A program made the translations under genes and the position numbers. A stretch of DNA of 64,000 bases from Pseudomonas sp. stari2 (GTDB lineage Bacteria > Pseudomonadota > Gammaproteobacteria > Pseudomonadales > Pseudomonadaceae): assembly GCF_040760005.1 (NCBI RefSeq), contig NZ_CP099760.1, forward strand, positions 2,165,501 through 2,229,500, given 5' to 3'. Position 1 is the stretch's first letter, and each line of letters opens with the position of its first letter. Below the pieces are notes generated by a model. It saw only the letters and a program-made list of their open reading frames with translations. It was not told the origin of the DNA and searched no databases. Below, in pieces: positions 44,331 through 54,490 of this stretch.

Positions 44331-46076
44331 TCAGTTCAGGCGAAGTTTGTTTTCGGCCATGGCGTACATCGGCCGCCAGACCACGCGATTGAAGGCCACG
44401 ACAAAGAACGACATCACCACCACGCCGAGGGTGATTTTCGGGAAGTCGCCGGCGGCCGTGGTTTGCGCGATGTAGGCGCCCAGGCCATGGGCGACGACCT
44501 TGTCTTGCCCCCAGGAAACGAATTCGGAAACGATGCTGGCGTTCCACGCACCACCCGAGGCGGTAATTGCACCCGTCACGTAATACGGGAAGATCCCCGG
44601 CAGCATCACCTTGCGCCACCACAGCCAGCCGTGAATGCGGAAGTTGGCGGCGGCTTCCTTGAAGTCATTGGGGAAGGCGCTGGCCCCGGCGATCACGTTG
44701 AACAGGATGTACCACTGGGTGCCGAGCACGATCAGCGGACTGAGCCATATATCCGGGTTCAACTGGTAACGCAGGATCACGATGACGAATACCGGGAACA
44801 GCAGATTCGCCGGGAACGCCGCGAGGAACTGCGCCAGTGGCTGGATTTTTTCCGCCAGCGCCGGTCGCAGGCCGATCATCACGCCCAGCGGCACCCAGAT
44901 CAGCGAGGCGATGAAGATCAGCCCGGCCACTCGCAACAGGGTAAACACCCCCATCAGCAACACATGTCCGACCTCGGCAAACGTTACTTCGGTGCCGACG
45001 TACAAAACGATGTGATAGAGCGCATACGCGGTCAGCAACCCGATCAGCGAGCCCCAGATCCAGTCGATCACTTTGGTGGTGGCGGGGCTTTCCGAGGCCA
45101 TGACCTTGCGCGCGGTGCGCGGCAGGTTCAGGCGCATATTGCCGATTCGGCTGATGACGCGAGTGATGGGGCGCAAAATGCGCTGGACCAGCCGGGTACG
45201 CTGGATCAGATTCAGTACCCAGGACTCCGGTGCGGTGGTCTGTGAGGCGGTGTTTTCCATGCGGAACTTGTCCGCCCACGCAACCAGAGGGCGGAACAGG
45301 AACTGGTCATAGATCAGGATGACCACGACCATTGTCAGGATGACGTAGCCCACCGCGTGCATGTCCTTTTGCGCGATGGCCATGGCCAGGAACGAGCCGA
45401 TCCCCGGCAGGGTGATGGTTTGGTCACCGACGGTGATCGCTTCCGAGGCCACAACGAAAAACCAGCCGCCGGACATGCTCATCATCATGTTCCAGACCAG
45501 TCCGGGCATGGCGAAAGGCACGTCGAGCTTCCAGAACTTCTGCCAGCCGGACAGTTGCAGGTTGGTCGACACTTCCACCAGGTCCCGCGGCAGCATGCGC
45601 AACGATTGGTAGAAGCTGAAGGTCATGTTCCACGCCTGGCTGGTGAAAATGGCAAAGATCGCGGCGAGTTCCGCGCCCAGTACCCGGCCCGGAAACAGCA
45701 ATAAAAAGAAGGTCACGGTAAAGGAGATGTAACCCAGCACCGGCACCGATTGCAGGATGTCCAGCACCGGCACCAGCAGCTTTTCGGCCCGACGGCTTTT
45801 TGCGGCCAACGTGCCGTAGAGCAGGGTGAACACCAGTGACGCGACCATTGCCGCGAGCATGCGCAGGGTGGTGCGCATGGCGTATTCGGGTAAATTGCTC
45901 GGGTCGAGGGACACCACTTCACTTTGCAGGGAGCCGATCGGGGCCCAGGTTTCCCGGGCAACGATGGAGAAAAACAGCAAAAAGCCGATCACCAGCGGCA
46001 GGGCGATCAAGTCCCAGCGATTGGGCAACAGGCGCCGTGTCGAGGCCGGGATGTAGTGGCGGAACACTTTGTTCAT
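44331..46076 (-). CDS. Fused double ABC permease, nitrate/sulfonate family
   Basis: A 581-residue membrane protein with two BPD_transp_1 permease modules in one chain. Each has an EAA-type cytoplasmic loop: one around DLVEVSTNLQLSGWQKFWKLDVPFAMP and the second around DFKEAAANFRIHGWLWWRKVMLPGIFP. ATG at 46076 is preferred over a longer reading. A fused permease can act alone with the ATPase; no periplasmic binding protein gene is present on either side, so it may use one encoded elsewhere. Confidence 0.87.
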   Translation of the reverse strand: MNKVFRHYIPASTRRLLPNRWDLIALPLVIGFLLFFSIVARETWAPIGSLQSEVVSLDPSNLPEYAMRTTLRMLAAMVASLVFTLLYGTLAAKSRRAEKLLVPVLDILQSVPVLGYISFTVTFFLLLFPGRVLGAELAAIFAIFTSQAWNMTFSFYQSLRMLPRDLVEVSTNLQLSGWQKFWKLDVPFAMPGLVWNMMMSMSGGWFFVVASEAITVGDQTITLPGIGSFLAMAIAQKDMHAVGYVILTMVVVILIYDQFLFRPLVAWADKFRMENTASQTTAPESWVLNLIQRTRLVQRILRPITRVISRIGNMRLNLPRTARKVMASESPATTKVIDWIWGSLIGLLTAYALYHIVLYVGTEVTFAEVGHVLLMGVFTLLRVAGLIFIASLIWVPLGVMIGLRPALAEKIQPLAQFLAAFPANLLFPVFVIVILRYQLNPDIWLSPLIVLGTQWYILFNVIAGASAFPNDFKEAAANFRIHGWLWWRKVMLPGIFPYYVTGAITASGGAWNASIVSEFVSWGQDKVVAHGLGAYIAQTTAAGDFPKITLGVVVMSFFVVAFNRVVWRPMYAMAENKLRLN

Positions 46077-46202
46077 AGGCAGTGAGTCCTGCAGCGTTCT
46101 GAATGGAGGCGCGGCTGTCTGAGCGTAGCTTCTGTCTGCATTGCGCACCCGGGAAGGAGCGGGCGCTCATTCCATGACTTCAAGTGGGAAGCGGATGCTG
46201 CG

Positions 46203-46224
46203 GACCCGGTGAATTCACCGGGTC
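46203..46224. promoter_or_regulatory. 22-bp perfect palindrome upstream of the ABC importer
   Basis: GACCCGGTGAA is followed immediately by its exact reverse complement TTCACCGGGTC. It lies about 130 bp before the permease start and about 150 bp after the ppsR stop. Without a loop or T run it is a poor terminator and a better candidate operator. Confidence 0.45.
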
Positions 46225-46371
46225 GAGAGGGTTGGCGCATCCGGTTTCGGGCCGGATACGCAACTTGCGCGGATTGTATATTTCGAAATGTTACAGAGGC
46301 GTAAAAAACACGGTCCGGGAGCGGGCTTGTGATACTTCATTCAGCCTGCGGACAGGTTGGGCGGGGCCGGG

Positions 46372-47190
46372 TTACTTGAACCGCCGCTCCACGCCTTTTT
46401 CCACCAGGATCTTCGCCGAAATCTCTTCCACGGAAAAATGCGTGGAATTGATGTGCGGGATGTTCTCGCGGCGGAACAGGTTCTCCACTTCGCGCACTTC
46501 GAATTCGCACTGGGCGTAGCTCGAATAGCGGCTGTTGGGCTTGCGCTCGTTGCGGATCGCAGTGAGGCGGTCCGGGTCGATGGTCAGGCCGAACAGCTTG
46601 TGCTGGTGGGCGCGCAGGGCGGCCGGCAGTTGCAGGCGTTCCATGTCGTCTTCGGTCAGCGGGTAGTTGGCCGCACGGATGCCGAATTGCATCGCCATGT
46701 ACAGACACGTCGGCGTCTTACCACAACGCGACACGCCCACTAGTATCAGGTCGGCCTTGTCGTAATAGTGGGTGCGGGCGCCGTCGTCGTTGTCGAGGGC
46801 GAAGTTCACCGCCTCGATCCGCTCCATGTAGTTGGAGTTGTGACCGATCGAATGGGATTTGCCGACAGTGTAGGAAGAATGCTCGGTCAGCTCCTGCTCG
46901 AGAGGGGCGAGGAAGGTCGAGAAAATGTCGATCATGAAACCATTGGAGGTTGCGAGAATCTCACGAATGTCCTGATTGACGATGGTGTCGAAGATGATCG
47001 GCCGGAAACCGTCGGTTTCAGCGGCTTTGTTGATTTGTTGTACCATGGCCCGCGCTTTGTCCGCGTTGTCGATGTAGGGCCGCGTGAGTTTGGTGAAGGT
47101 GATGTTTTCGAACTGCGCCAGAAGGCTTTGACCCAGGGTTTCGGCGGTGATGCCGGTGCCATCGGAGATAAAGAAAGCAGATCGTTTCAT
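46372..47190 (-). CDS. ppsR: PEP synthase regulatory protein (bifunctional kinase/pyrophosphorylase)
   Basis: A 272-residue DUF299 protein, start [20 protein letters not shown]. The P-loop is [16 protein letters not shown] (about 150). It inactivates PEP synthase by ADP-dependent phosphorylation and reactivates it by phosphorolysis. It is divergent from ppsA with 174 bp between starts, the classic arrangement. I use the ATG at 47190 rather than an upstream in-frame extension. Confidence 0.93.
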   Translation of the reverse strand: MKRSAFFISDGTGITAETLGQSLLAQFENITFTKLTRPYIDNADKARAMVQQINKAAETDGFRPIIFDTIVNQDIREILATSNGFMIDIFSTFLAPLEQELTEHSSYTVGKSHSIGHNSNYMERIEAVNFALDNDDGARTHYYDKADLILVGVSRCGKTPTCLYMAMQFGIRAANYPLTEDDMERLQLPAALRAHQHKLFGLTIDPDRLTAIRNERKPNSRYSSYAQCEFEVREVENLFRRENIPHINSTHFSVEEISAKILVEKGVERRFK

Positions 47191-47364
47191 TTGCACCTTG
47201 GGCCTTAAGCTAATGAGTATTTCTGGATATGATAGGCGCGATTTGCCGGCCGCCATTGGCCCGCATTCTCACTTATTTTCCAGGTCCAGGCCATACAGCC
47301 GGCCAACGCTCCCCCGAGCCGCCGGTTTCTGAGCTTTTCCAACACAGTTAGTGGAGAGATCACC

Positions 47365-49740
47365 TTGGTAGAGTACGTAGTTTCCCTCGATAAGCTCGGC
47401 AAACACGATGTTGAGCATGTGGGGGGCAAGAACGCATCCCTGGGCGAGATGATCAGTAACCTGGCCGGTGCCGGTGTTTCGGTCCCCGGCGGCTTCGCCA
47501 CCACGGCGCAGGCCTATCGCGACTTCCTGGAACTGAGCGGTCTGAACGATCAGATCCACAAGGCCCTCGATGCGCTGGACGTCGATGACGTCAATGCCCT
47601 GGCCAAGACTGGTGCCCAGATCCGCCAATGGATCATGGAAGCCGAATTCCCTGAAAAACTGAACACCGAGATCCGCACCGCGTTCGCCGCGCTGTCGGCC
47701 GGCAATCCTGACGTGGCCGTGGCAGTACGTTCCTCCGCCACCGCCGAAGACTTGCCGGACGCTTCGTTCGCCGGTCAGCAGGAAACCTTCCTGAACATCC
47801 GTGGCGTTGAAAACGTCATTCGCGCGGCCAAGGAAGTGTTCGCGTCCCTGTTCAACGACCGTGCCATTTCCTACCGCGTGCACCAGGGCTTCGACCACAA
47901 GCTGGTCGCCCTGTCGGCTGGCGTGCAGCGCATGGTGCGTTCGGAAACCGGCACCGCCGGCGTGATGTTCACCCTCGATACCGAATCCGGCTTCCGTGAC
48001 GTGGTGTTCATCACCGGCGCCTACGGCCTGGGCGAAACCGTCGTACAAGGCGCGGTGAACCCGGACGAATTCTATGTTCACAAGGGCACGCTGGAGGCCG
48101 GTCGTCCGGCGATCCTGCGTCGCAACCTGGGCAGCAAGGCCATCAAGATGATCTACGGCGACGAGGCCAAGGCCGGTCGTTCCGTGAAGACCGTCGATGT
48201 CGACAAGGCCGACCGTGCACGTTTCTGCCTGACCGACGCTGAAGTCAGCGAACTGGCCAAACAGGCGATGATCATCGAGAAGCACTACGGCTGCCCGATG
48301 GACATCGAGTGGGCCAAGGACGGTGATGACGGCAAGCTGTACATCGTGCAGGCCCGTCCGGAAACCGTGAAGAGCCGTACCCAGGCCAACGTCATGGAAC
48401 GTTACCTGCTGAAAGAAACCGGCACCGTGCTGGTGGAAGGTCGTGCCATCGGTCAGCGCATCGGTGCGGGCAAGGTGCGGATCATCCGCGACGTGTCGGA
48501 AATGGACAAAGTCCAGCCTGGCGACGTGCTGGTCTCCGACATGACCGACCCGGACTGGGAACCGGTCATGAAGCGCGCCAGCGCCATCGTCACCAACCGT
48601 GGCGGCCGTACCTGCCACGCGGCGATCATCGCCCGTGAGCTGGGTATTCCGGCAGTGGTCGGTTGCGGCAACGCCACCCAACTGCTGAAGGATGGCCAGG
48701 GCGTGACCGTGTCCTGCGCCGAAGGCGATACCGGTTACATCTTCGAAGGCGAACTGGGCTTCGACATCAAGAAGAACTCCGTGGACGCCATGCCGGAGCT
48801 GCCGTTCAAGATCATGATGAACGTCGGCAACCCGGACCGCGCCTTCGATTTCGCGCAGCTGCCGAACGCCGGTGTGGGCCTTGCCCGTCTGGAATTCATC
48901 ATCAATCGCATGATCGGCGTGCACCCGAAAGCGCTGTTGAATTACGAAGGCCTGCCGCAGGAAATCAAGGACAGCGTCGACAAGCGCATCGCAGGTTACG
49001 ACGATCCGGTCGGCTTCTATGTCGAAAAACTGGTTGAAGGCATCAGCACCCTGGCGGCTGCGTTCGCACCGAAGAAGGTCATCGTGCGTCTGTCGGACTT
49101 CAAGTCCAACGAATACGCCAACCTGATCGGCGGCAAACTGTACGAGCCGGAAGAAGAAAACCCGATGCTGGGCTTCCGTGGGGCTTCGCGTTACATCAGC
49201 GAATCATTCCGTGACTGCTTCGAACTCGAGTGCCGTGCGCTGAAACGCGTGCGCAACGAGATGGGCCTGACCAACGTCGAAATCATGGTGCCGTTCGTGC
49301 GTACCCTGGGCGAAGCCAGCCAGGTGGTCGATCTGCTGGCCGAAAACGGCTTGAAGCGCGGCGACAACGGCCTGCGCGTGATCATGATGTGCGAACTGCC
49401 GTCCAACGCGATTCTCGCTGAAGAATTCCTCGAATTTTTCGACGGTTTCTCGATCGGTTCCAACGACCTGACTCAACTGACACTGGGTCTGGACCGTGAT
49501 TCCGGGATCATCGCGCACCTGTTCGACGAGCGTAATCCAGCGGTCAAGAAACTGCTGGCCAACGCAATTGCCGCGTGCAACAAGGCTGGCAAGTACATCG
49601 GCATCTGCGGTCAGGGTCCTTCGGACCACCCGGACCTGGCCAAGTGGCTGATGGAACAGGGCATTGAAAGCGTGTCGCTCAACCCGGACACCGTGCTGGA
49701 AACCTGGTTCTTCCTGGCTGAGGGTCAGGCTCAGGCCTGA
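47365..49740 (+). CDS. ppsA: Phosphoenolpyruvate synthase
   Basis: A 791-residue enzyme: an N-terminal ATP-binding PEP/pyruvate-binding domain ([23 protein letters not shown] at the start), the phosphohistidine domain [23 protein letters not shown] (about 410-432, with the catalytic His) and a C-terminal TIM barrel with [19 protein letters not shown]. It converts pyruvate and ATP to PEP for gluconeogenesis. It begins at TTG 47365 behind GTGGAGAG; no ATG fits. Confidence 0.94.
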   Translation: MVEYVVSLDKLGKHDVEHVGGKNASLGEMISNLAGAGVSVPGGFATTAQAYRDFLELSGLNDQIHKALDALDVDDVNALAKTGAQIRQWIMEAEFPEKLNTEIRTAFAALSAGNPDVAVAVRSSATAEDLPDASFAGQQETFLNIRGVENVIRAAKEVFASLFNDRAISYRVHQGFDHKLVALSAGVQRMVRSETGTAGVMFTLDTESGFRDVVFITGAYGLGETVVQGAVNPDEFYVHKGTLEAGRPAILRRNLGSKAIKMIYGDEAKAGRSVKTVDVDKADRARFCLTDAEVSELAKQAMIIEKHYGCPMDIEWAKDGDDGKLYIVQARPETVKSRTQANVMERYLLKETGTVLVEGRAIGQRIGAGKVRIIRDVSEMDKVQPGDVLVSDMTDPDWEPVMKRASAIVTNRGGRTCHAAIIARELGIPAVVGCGNATQLLKDGQGVTVSCAEGDTGYIFEGELGFDIKKNSVDAMPELPFKIMMNVGNPDRAFDFAQLPNAGVGLARLEFIINRMIGVHPKALLNYEGLPQEIKDSVDKRIAGYDDPVGFYVEKLVEGISTLAAAFAPKKVIVRLSDFKSNEYANLIGGKLYEPEEENPMLGFRGASRYISESFRDCFELECRALKRVRNEMGLTNVEIMVPFVRTLGEASQVVDLLAENGLKRGDNGLRVIMMCELPSNAILAEEFLEFFDGFSIGSNDLTQLTLGLDRDSGIIAHLFDERNPAVKKLLANAIAACNKAGKYIGICGQGPSDHPDLAKWLMEQGIESVSLNPDTVLETWFFLAEGQAQA

Positions 49741-49789
49741 TCAGTGAGCGAAGCGGCCGGTGATTGACCGGCTGCTTCAGGATTCAAGT

Positions 49790-49821
49790 AGGGCGGGCTC
49801 CTCTGGATGCCGCCCTTTTTT
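49790..49821 (+). terminator. Terminator of ppsA
   Basis: An AGGGCGG/CCGCCCT stem with a T6 tail, about 50 bp after the stop, preceded by another stem-loop (near 49755-49775). Confidence 0.75.
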
Positions 49822-49834
49822 GTGCAAGAGCATT

Positions 49835-50824
49835 ATGCAAAGCAGCAGCAACCTGTTTCCTGTCGCTCTGATCAGCGCCGAACGACGCGGCGATCTGAGC
49901 GAAGATGTCTACCGTTTGAAACCGGGCAACAGTCCCGACTGGTCCGTGGAAATCGCGGTGACCCGTCTCGGCATGGCCGATGAGCCGGCGATTCGCGGTG
50001 TGCCGGTGATCTTGCTGCATGGCAGCTTCTCCAACCGGCGCTTCTGGTTTTCCCCGAAAGGTTTGGGGCTGGGCGCCTATCTGACCCGACTGGGTTTCGA
50101 TGTGTGGATCCCGGAAATGCGCGGCCACGGCATGTCCCGGCGCAACGAGGACTATCGCCGCAATCGCGTCGCCGACTACGCCCGTTACGATTTGCCGGCC
50201 ATCGCCGCGTTCGTGCGTGAGCAGAGCGGGCAGGTGCCGCACTGGATCGGCCATTCGCTGGGCGGCATTACCCTGGCGGCAGCGCTGGGCGGCGAATACC
50301 TGGGCGAGCCGGCGGTGGCGTCGGCGGCATTTTTCGGCACGCAGGTCAGCCGCACATACTGGCCGCTGAAAATTCCACCGGTGGAGTGGAGCGGGCGCTT
50401 CATTCTCAAGCGTTTTGCCCAGTTGTCGGGCTCGCGGCTCAAGCGCGGCCCGGAAGACGAGCCGATTGGCCTGGCCCTGGAAAGCATGCGCTGGTACGGC
50501 CTGTTCGGGCGTTTCGGGGACAAGGACAAGGATTGGTGGGCGGGGCTCGCCGATGTTCAGGTGCCGGTTTTGGCGGTGACGGCGGCTGGCGATCATCAGG
50601 ATCCGGCCTGGGCCTGCCGCAAGCTGTTCGAGCAAATCGGCTCCGAGCACAAGCAGTTCATCAATCTGGGACGTGAGCAGGGCTTCAGCGAAAATTTCGG
50701 CCATGTCGAGATGCTGGTGAGCAAGACTGCCCAGGCTGAAGTCTGGCCGCTGGTGGCGCGCTGGTTGGCTGACCAGCACACGCCATTACTCGGCGAAAAG
50801 GTGGATCTGGCGGTGGCGGGATGA
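49835..50824 (+). CDS. Alpha/beta hydrolase
   Basis: A 329-residue serine hydrolase. HGSFSNRRFWF forms the oxyanion region, the nucleophile elbow is GHSLGG (about 139-144) and the catalytic His is in GFSENFGHVEML near the end. It lacks a signal peptide. The same position, next to ppsA and rraA, is kept in P. aeruginosa. Start ATG at 49835, just after the ppsA terminator. The substrate is unknown. Confidence 0.85.
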   Translation: MQSSSNLFPVALISAERRGDLSEDVYRLKPGNSPDWSVEIAVTRLGMADEPAIRGVPVILLHGSFSNRRFWFSPKGLGLGAYLTRLGFDVWIPEMRGHGMSRRNEDYRRNRVADYARYDLPAIAAFVREQSGQVPHWIGHSLGGITLAAALGGEYLGEPAVASAAFFGTQVSRTYWPLKIPPVEWSGRFILKRFAQLSGSRLKRGPEDEPIGLALESMRWYGLFGRFGDKDKDWWAGLADVQVPVLAVTAAGDHQDPAWACRKLFEQIGSEHKQFINLGREQGFSENFGHVEMLVSKTAQAEVWPLVARWLADQHTPLLGEKVDLAVAG

Positions 50825-51050
50825 GCGGAAGGCTCTGAAAAGGGCATTTCGTTCGAGTCGGCTTGCGGCTAAGATATGACGCACTGGGCGGTTCCGGTCA
50901 CATTTGGTGGCTGTTTCGCTATTACGTTTCAGCTTGTGTTCAGGTTCGCTCAGCGACCATTGCATGAACTAAGGTAAACAGCGACCGCCGGATCTCGTTT
51001 CAAAAGCGTGCGACATCCTTGATCGTCTTCCTTGTTACAGGAGTTATTCG

Positions 51051-51542
51051 ATGAACCATTACCTCACGCCTGACCTGTGCGACGCCTATCCGGAGCTGGT
51101 GCAGGTGCTGGAACCGATGTTCAGCAATTTCGGCGGCCGTGATTCCTTCGGTGGCGAAATCGTGACCATCAAGTGCTTCGAAGACAACTCGCTGGTCAAG
51201 GAACAAGCCGAACTCAAGGGCAACGGCAAAGTGTTGGTGGTCGATGGTGGTGGTTCTCTGCGCTGCGCGCTGCTGGGCGACATGATCGCCGAGAAAGCCT
51301 CGAAAAACGGCTGGGAAGGGCTGGTGATCTACGGCTGCATCCGTGATGTGGACGTCATCGCCCAGACCGATCTCGGCGTTCAGGCGCTGGCCAGCCACCC
51401 GAAGAAGACCGACAAACGCGGTCTCGGCGACCTCAACGTGCCGGTAACGTTTGCGGGTGTCACCTTTCATCCGGGTCAATACATCTATGCGGACAACAAC
51501 GGTGTGATCATCTCGCCGAGCCCGCTGAAGATGCCTGAATAA
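51051..51542 (+). CDS. rraA: Ribonuclease E activity regulator RraA
   Basis: A 163-residue RraA-family protein ([30 protein letters not shown]). It contains [21 protein letters not shown] and [12 protein letters not shown], the signature of the family, some members of which are 4-hydroxy-4-methyl-2-oxoglutarate aldolases. RraA in enteric bacteria inhibits RNase E. ATG with AGGAG upstream. Confidence 0.9.
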   Translation: MNHYLTPDLCDAYPELVQVLEPMFSNFGGRDSFGGEIVTIKCFEDNSLVKEQAELKGNGKVLVVDGGGSLRCALLGDMIAEKASKNGWEGLVIYGCIRDVDVIAQTDLGVQALASHPKKTDKRGLGDLNVPVTFAGVTFHPGQYIYADNNGVIISPSPLKMPE

Positions 51543-51567
51543 AATCGCGGTAAGCACTGGGGTGAGG

Positions 51568-52563
51568 ATGTTCGAGGAAGAAAACGCGCAATGGGGGTTG
51601 GTGCATGCCCTGGTGCTGGACGGTAAAGGCGGTGCGCGTTCGATAGCCCGGACTGATCTCGACAGTTTGCAGTTGCAGGCACACGAAAGCCTGTGGCTGC
51701 ACTGGGATCGCAGTCACCCGCAGACCCAGACCTGGCTGCGCAAATCCAGTGGACTCAACGAATTCACCTGCGATCTGCTGCTGGAAGAGAACACACGTCC
51801 ACGGCTGTTGCCGCTGCCCGATTCCGAATTGCTGCTGTTTCTGCGCGGGGTCAACCTCAATCCGGGTGCCGAGCCGGAAGATATGGTCTCGGTACGAATT
51901 TTCGCTTCGGCCCAGCGTGTGATTTCCCTGCGTCTGCGCCCCTTGCGCGCCACCGATGAACTGTTGGCGATGCTGGGTGAGGGCAAAGGCCCGAAAACCT
52001 CGTCCGAACTCATTCTCTATCTCGCCCAATACCTCACCAACAAGGTGCAGGATCTGGTCACTTGCCTCTCGGAAGTGGTCGATGAAGAGGAAGAAAAGCT
52101 GGATGCCGACGAACGGTATACTCCCGAGCACGGTGCCATTTTGCACATCCGTCGCCGGGCGGCCGGGCTGAAGCGTTTTCTTGCGCCGCAGCGGGATATT
52201 TTCGGACAGCTGACGCGGATAAAACTGCCTTGGTTCGTCGATGACGACGCCGACTACTGGAACGAATTGAACAACAGCCTGACCCGCTATCTCGAAGAGC
52301 TCGAATTGACCCGAGAGCGCGTGGGGCTTGTGCTGGACACCGAAGACCGGCGTTTGAGCGTGCGCATGAATCGCACCATGTACCGCTTCGGAATCATCAC
52401 CGGGATATTTTTGCCGATGAGTTTTCTCACCGGCCTGCTGGGGATCAATGTCGGCGGAATTCCGCTTTCCGGGAGCCCCTACGGATTCCTTGTGGCGTGC
52501 CTGCTGATGGTCTCGGTGGCGCTCGGACAATGGTGGTTGTTCCGCCGTTTGCGCTGGGTATGA
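51568..52563 (+). CDS. cmaX: CorA-like zinc/metal transporter CmaX (ZntB family)
   Basis: A 331-residue CorA-superfamily protein with a soluble N-terminal domain and two C-terminal helices. The loop motif is GINVGGIP instead of the GMN of CorA, typical of ZntB. ATG at 51568 is used; a GTG at 51562 is possible. It begins the cmaX-crfX-cmpX-sigX-oprF cluster of Pseudomonas, which deals with envelope stress. Confidence 0.85.
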   Translation: MFEEENAQWGLVHALVLDGKGGARSIARTDLDSLQLQAHESLWLHWDRSHPQTQTWLRKSSGLNEFTCDLLLEENTRPRLLPLPDSELLLFLRGVNLNPGAEPEDMVSVRIFASAQRVISLRLRPLRATDELLAMLGEGKGPKTSSELILYLAQYLTNKVQDLVTCLSEVVDEEEEKLDADERYTPEHGAILHIRRRAAGLKRFLAPQRDIFGQLTRIKLPWFVDDDADYWNELNNSLTRYLEELELTRERVGLVLDTEDRRLSVRMNRTMYRFGIITGIFLPMSFLTGLLGINVGGIPLSGSPYGFLVACLLMVSVALGQWWLFRRLRWV

Positions 52564-52626
52564 CGATGCGCCATGTGACCCGACCAAATTTGCCCGCGTC
52601 TTTCACAGACATCACGAGAGGTGCGT

Positions 52627-52875
52627 ATGCACGATCCGTTTGAACAGTCTTTGCGCGACATGCTCAACGCCTCGCCGTCCGGCCGCGACGACGATGCCTG
52701 CCTGGGGCGCGTACTCAAAACCGCCAACCGCCAGGTCGGCGCCGGTGATCTGTTCAGCCTGCTGGGCCGCTGGCTGCCCGCGCTGATGATCGCCCTGAAC
52801 AACGGCTCGGCTCATGTCGCGCCGGTTTCCCGTCTCCGTAAACCTAACGCTCGCACTGCTGATAAGGCTGATTGA
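52627..52875 (+). CDS. crfX: CrfX small protein
   Basis: An 82-residue protein (MHDPFEQSLRDMLNASPSGRDDDACL) of the type always found between cmaX and cmpX in Pseudomonas (also written cfrX). It has a short hydrophobic stretch (LLGRWLPALMIALNNG) and a basic tail. The ATG at 52627 is behind GAGAGG. The function is unknown. Its end is 2 bp from the cmpX start. Confidence 0.8.
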   Translation: MHDPFEQSLRDMLNASPSGRDDDACLGRVLKTANRQVGAGDLFSLLGRWLPALMIALNNGSAHVAPVSRLRKPNARTADKAD

Positions 52876-52877
52876 AT

Positions 52878-53702
52878 ATGGAACTTGATCTCTGGACTCA
52901 GAGCCTCGTCACGGCAATGACTGCGTTGTGGACCAAAGTCGCTAATTTCATCCCGAACCTGTTCGGCGCACTGGTGGTGCTGCTGTTGGGCTTCGTCGTG
53001 GCCAAGTTGCTGGACACCTTGCTGTCCAAGTTGCTCGCTAAACTCGGCCTTGACCGCCTGATGGGCGGCACCGGCCTGACCAAATTGATGTCCCGTGCGG
53101 GACTGCAAGTGCCGATCTCGACCCTGATCGGAAAAATCGTCTATTGGTTCGTTTTGTTGATTTTCCTGGTTTCTGCGGCAGAATCTCTCGGGCTTGAGCG
53201 AGTTTCAGCTACGCTGGACATGTTGGCGCTGTATGTGCCGAAAGTTTTTGGCGCCGCGTTGGTACTGCTGGTGGGTGTATTGCTGGCGCAACTGGCCAAC
53301 GGTCTGGTACGCGGTGCGGCAGAAGGCGTTGGTCTGGACTACGCTTCAGGACTTGGGCGAATTGCCCAGGGCCTGGTGATCATCATCAGTATCTCGGTCG
53401 CGATCAGTCAGCTCGAGGTCAAGACCGACCTGCTGAACCATGTGATCGTTATCGTATTGATTACCGTTGGTCTGGCGGTTGCGCTGGCCATGGGCCTGGG
53501 AAGCCGGGAAATTGCCGGTCAGATTCTTGCGGGAATCTATGTGCGTGAGTTGTATCAGGTTGGGCAACAAGTGCGTGTTGGCGAGGTCGAAGGCCAGATC
53601 GAAGAGATCGGCACGGTTAAAACCACATTGCTGACCGATGAGGGTGAGCTAGTCTCACTCTCCAATCGGATCCTGCTGGAACAGCATGTGAGTAGCCGCT
53701 AA
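52878..53702 (+). CDS. cmpX: CmpX mechanosensitive channel-like membrane protein
   Basis: A 274-residue inner-membrane protein related to MscS-type channels. Hydrophobic helices run through about residues 20-45, 85-110, 120-150 and 170-210, followed by a small soluble beta domain (VGEVEGQIEEIGTVKTTLLTDEG) of MscS type. In P. aeruginosa, loss of CmpX raises SigX activity, tying the channel to membrane stress sensing. Confidence 0.87.
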   Translation: MELDLWTQSLVTAMTALWTKVANFIPNLFGALVVLLLGFVVAKLLDTLLSKLLAKLGLDRLMGGTGLTKLMSRAGLQVPISTLIGKIVYWFVLLIFLVSAAESLGLERVSATLDMLALYVPKVFGAALVLLVGVLLAQLANGLVRGAAEGVGLDYASGLGRIAQGLVIIISISVAISQLEVKTDLLNHVIVIVLITVGLAVALAMGLGSREIAGQILAGIYVRELYQVGQQVRVGEVEGQIEEIGTVKTTLLTDEGELVSLSNRILLEQHVSSR

Positions 53703-53792
53703 CCCGGCAAACCCTGCTAATGTATGCCGCCGCAAAATGCCAGCTGATGCTGGCAGCGGTGGACATTGACCTGACTGTCGGCACGACTTGTT

Positions 53793-54383
53793 TTGAATAA
53801 AGCCCAAACGCTATCCACGCGCTACGACCCCCGCGAGCTCTCTGACGAGGAGTTGGTCGCGCGCTCGCATACCGAGCTGTTTCACGTGACGCGCGCCTAT
53901 GAAGAACTGATGCGGCGTTACCAGCGAACACTATTTAACGTTTGTGCGCGGTATCTTGGGAACGATCGCGACGCAGACGATGTCTGTCAGGAAGTGATGC
54001 TGAAGGTGCTGTACGGCCTGAAGAACTTCGAGGGGAAATCGAAGTTCAAGACATGGCTATATAGCATCACTTACAACGAATGCATCACGCAGTATCGGAA
54101 GGAACGGCGAAAGCGTCGCTTGATGGACGCACTGAGTCTTGACCCCCTCGAGGAAGCGTCCGAAGAAAAGGCGCCGAAACCCGAGGAGAAGGGCGGGCTT
54201 GATCGCTGGCTGGTGTATGTGAACCCGATTGACCGTGAAATTCTGGTGCTACGTTTTGTCGCAGAGCTGGAATTTCAGGAGATCGCAGACATCATGCACA
54301 TGGGTTTGAGTGCTACAAAAATGCGGTACAAACGTGCTCTAGATAAATTGCGTGAGAAATTTGCAGGCATTGCTGAAACTTAG
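53793..54383 (+). CDS. sigX: ECF sigma factor SigX
   Basis: A 196-residue extracytoplasmic-function sigma factor with region 2 (VCARYLGNDRDADDVCQEVMLKVLYGLKNFEG) and region 4 (VNPIDREILVLRFVAELEFQEIADIMHMGLSATKMRYKRALDKLR). It controls envelope and lipid genes and transcribes oprF, the next gene. No anti-sigma gene is present. Start is TTG at 53793 with no strong ribosome site, which may limit its level. Confidence 0.9.
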   Translation: MNKAQTLSTRYDPRELSDEELVARSHTELFHVTRAYEELMRRYQRTLFNVCARYLGNDRDADDVCQEVMLKVLYGLKNFEGKSKFKTWLYSITYNECITQYRKERRKRRLMDALSLDPLEEASEEKAPKPEEKGGLDRWLVYVNPIDREILVLRFVAELEFQEIADIMHMGLSATKMRYKRALDKLREKFAGIAET

Positions 54384-54409
54384 TTCGGCGCAAATATCTC
54401 TTACGTGTA

Positions 54410-54431
54410 GGCAAGTTCTGATAGACTTGCC
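54410..54431 (+). other. Stem-loop between sigX and oprF
   Basis: GGCAAGT/ACTTGCC pair around an 8-nt loop, about 27 bp after the sigX stop and before the oprF leader, without a T run. It lies where the oprF promoter and leader should be. It could be a partial attenuator between the regulator and the major porin. Confidence 0.4.
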
Positions 54432-54490
54432 GCCGAGTTGTCCCCCGGTTTGCGGGACTGCTTCACAATCACCAGATGGGGATTTAACGG

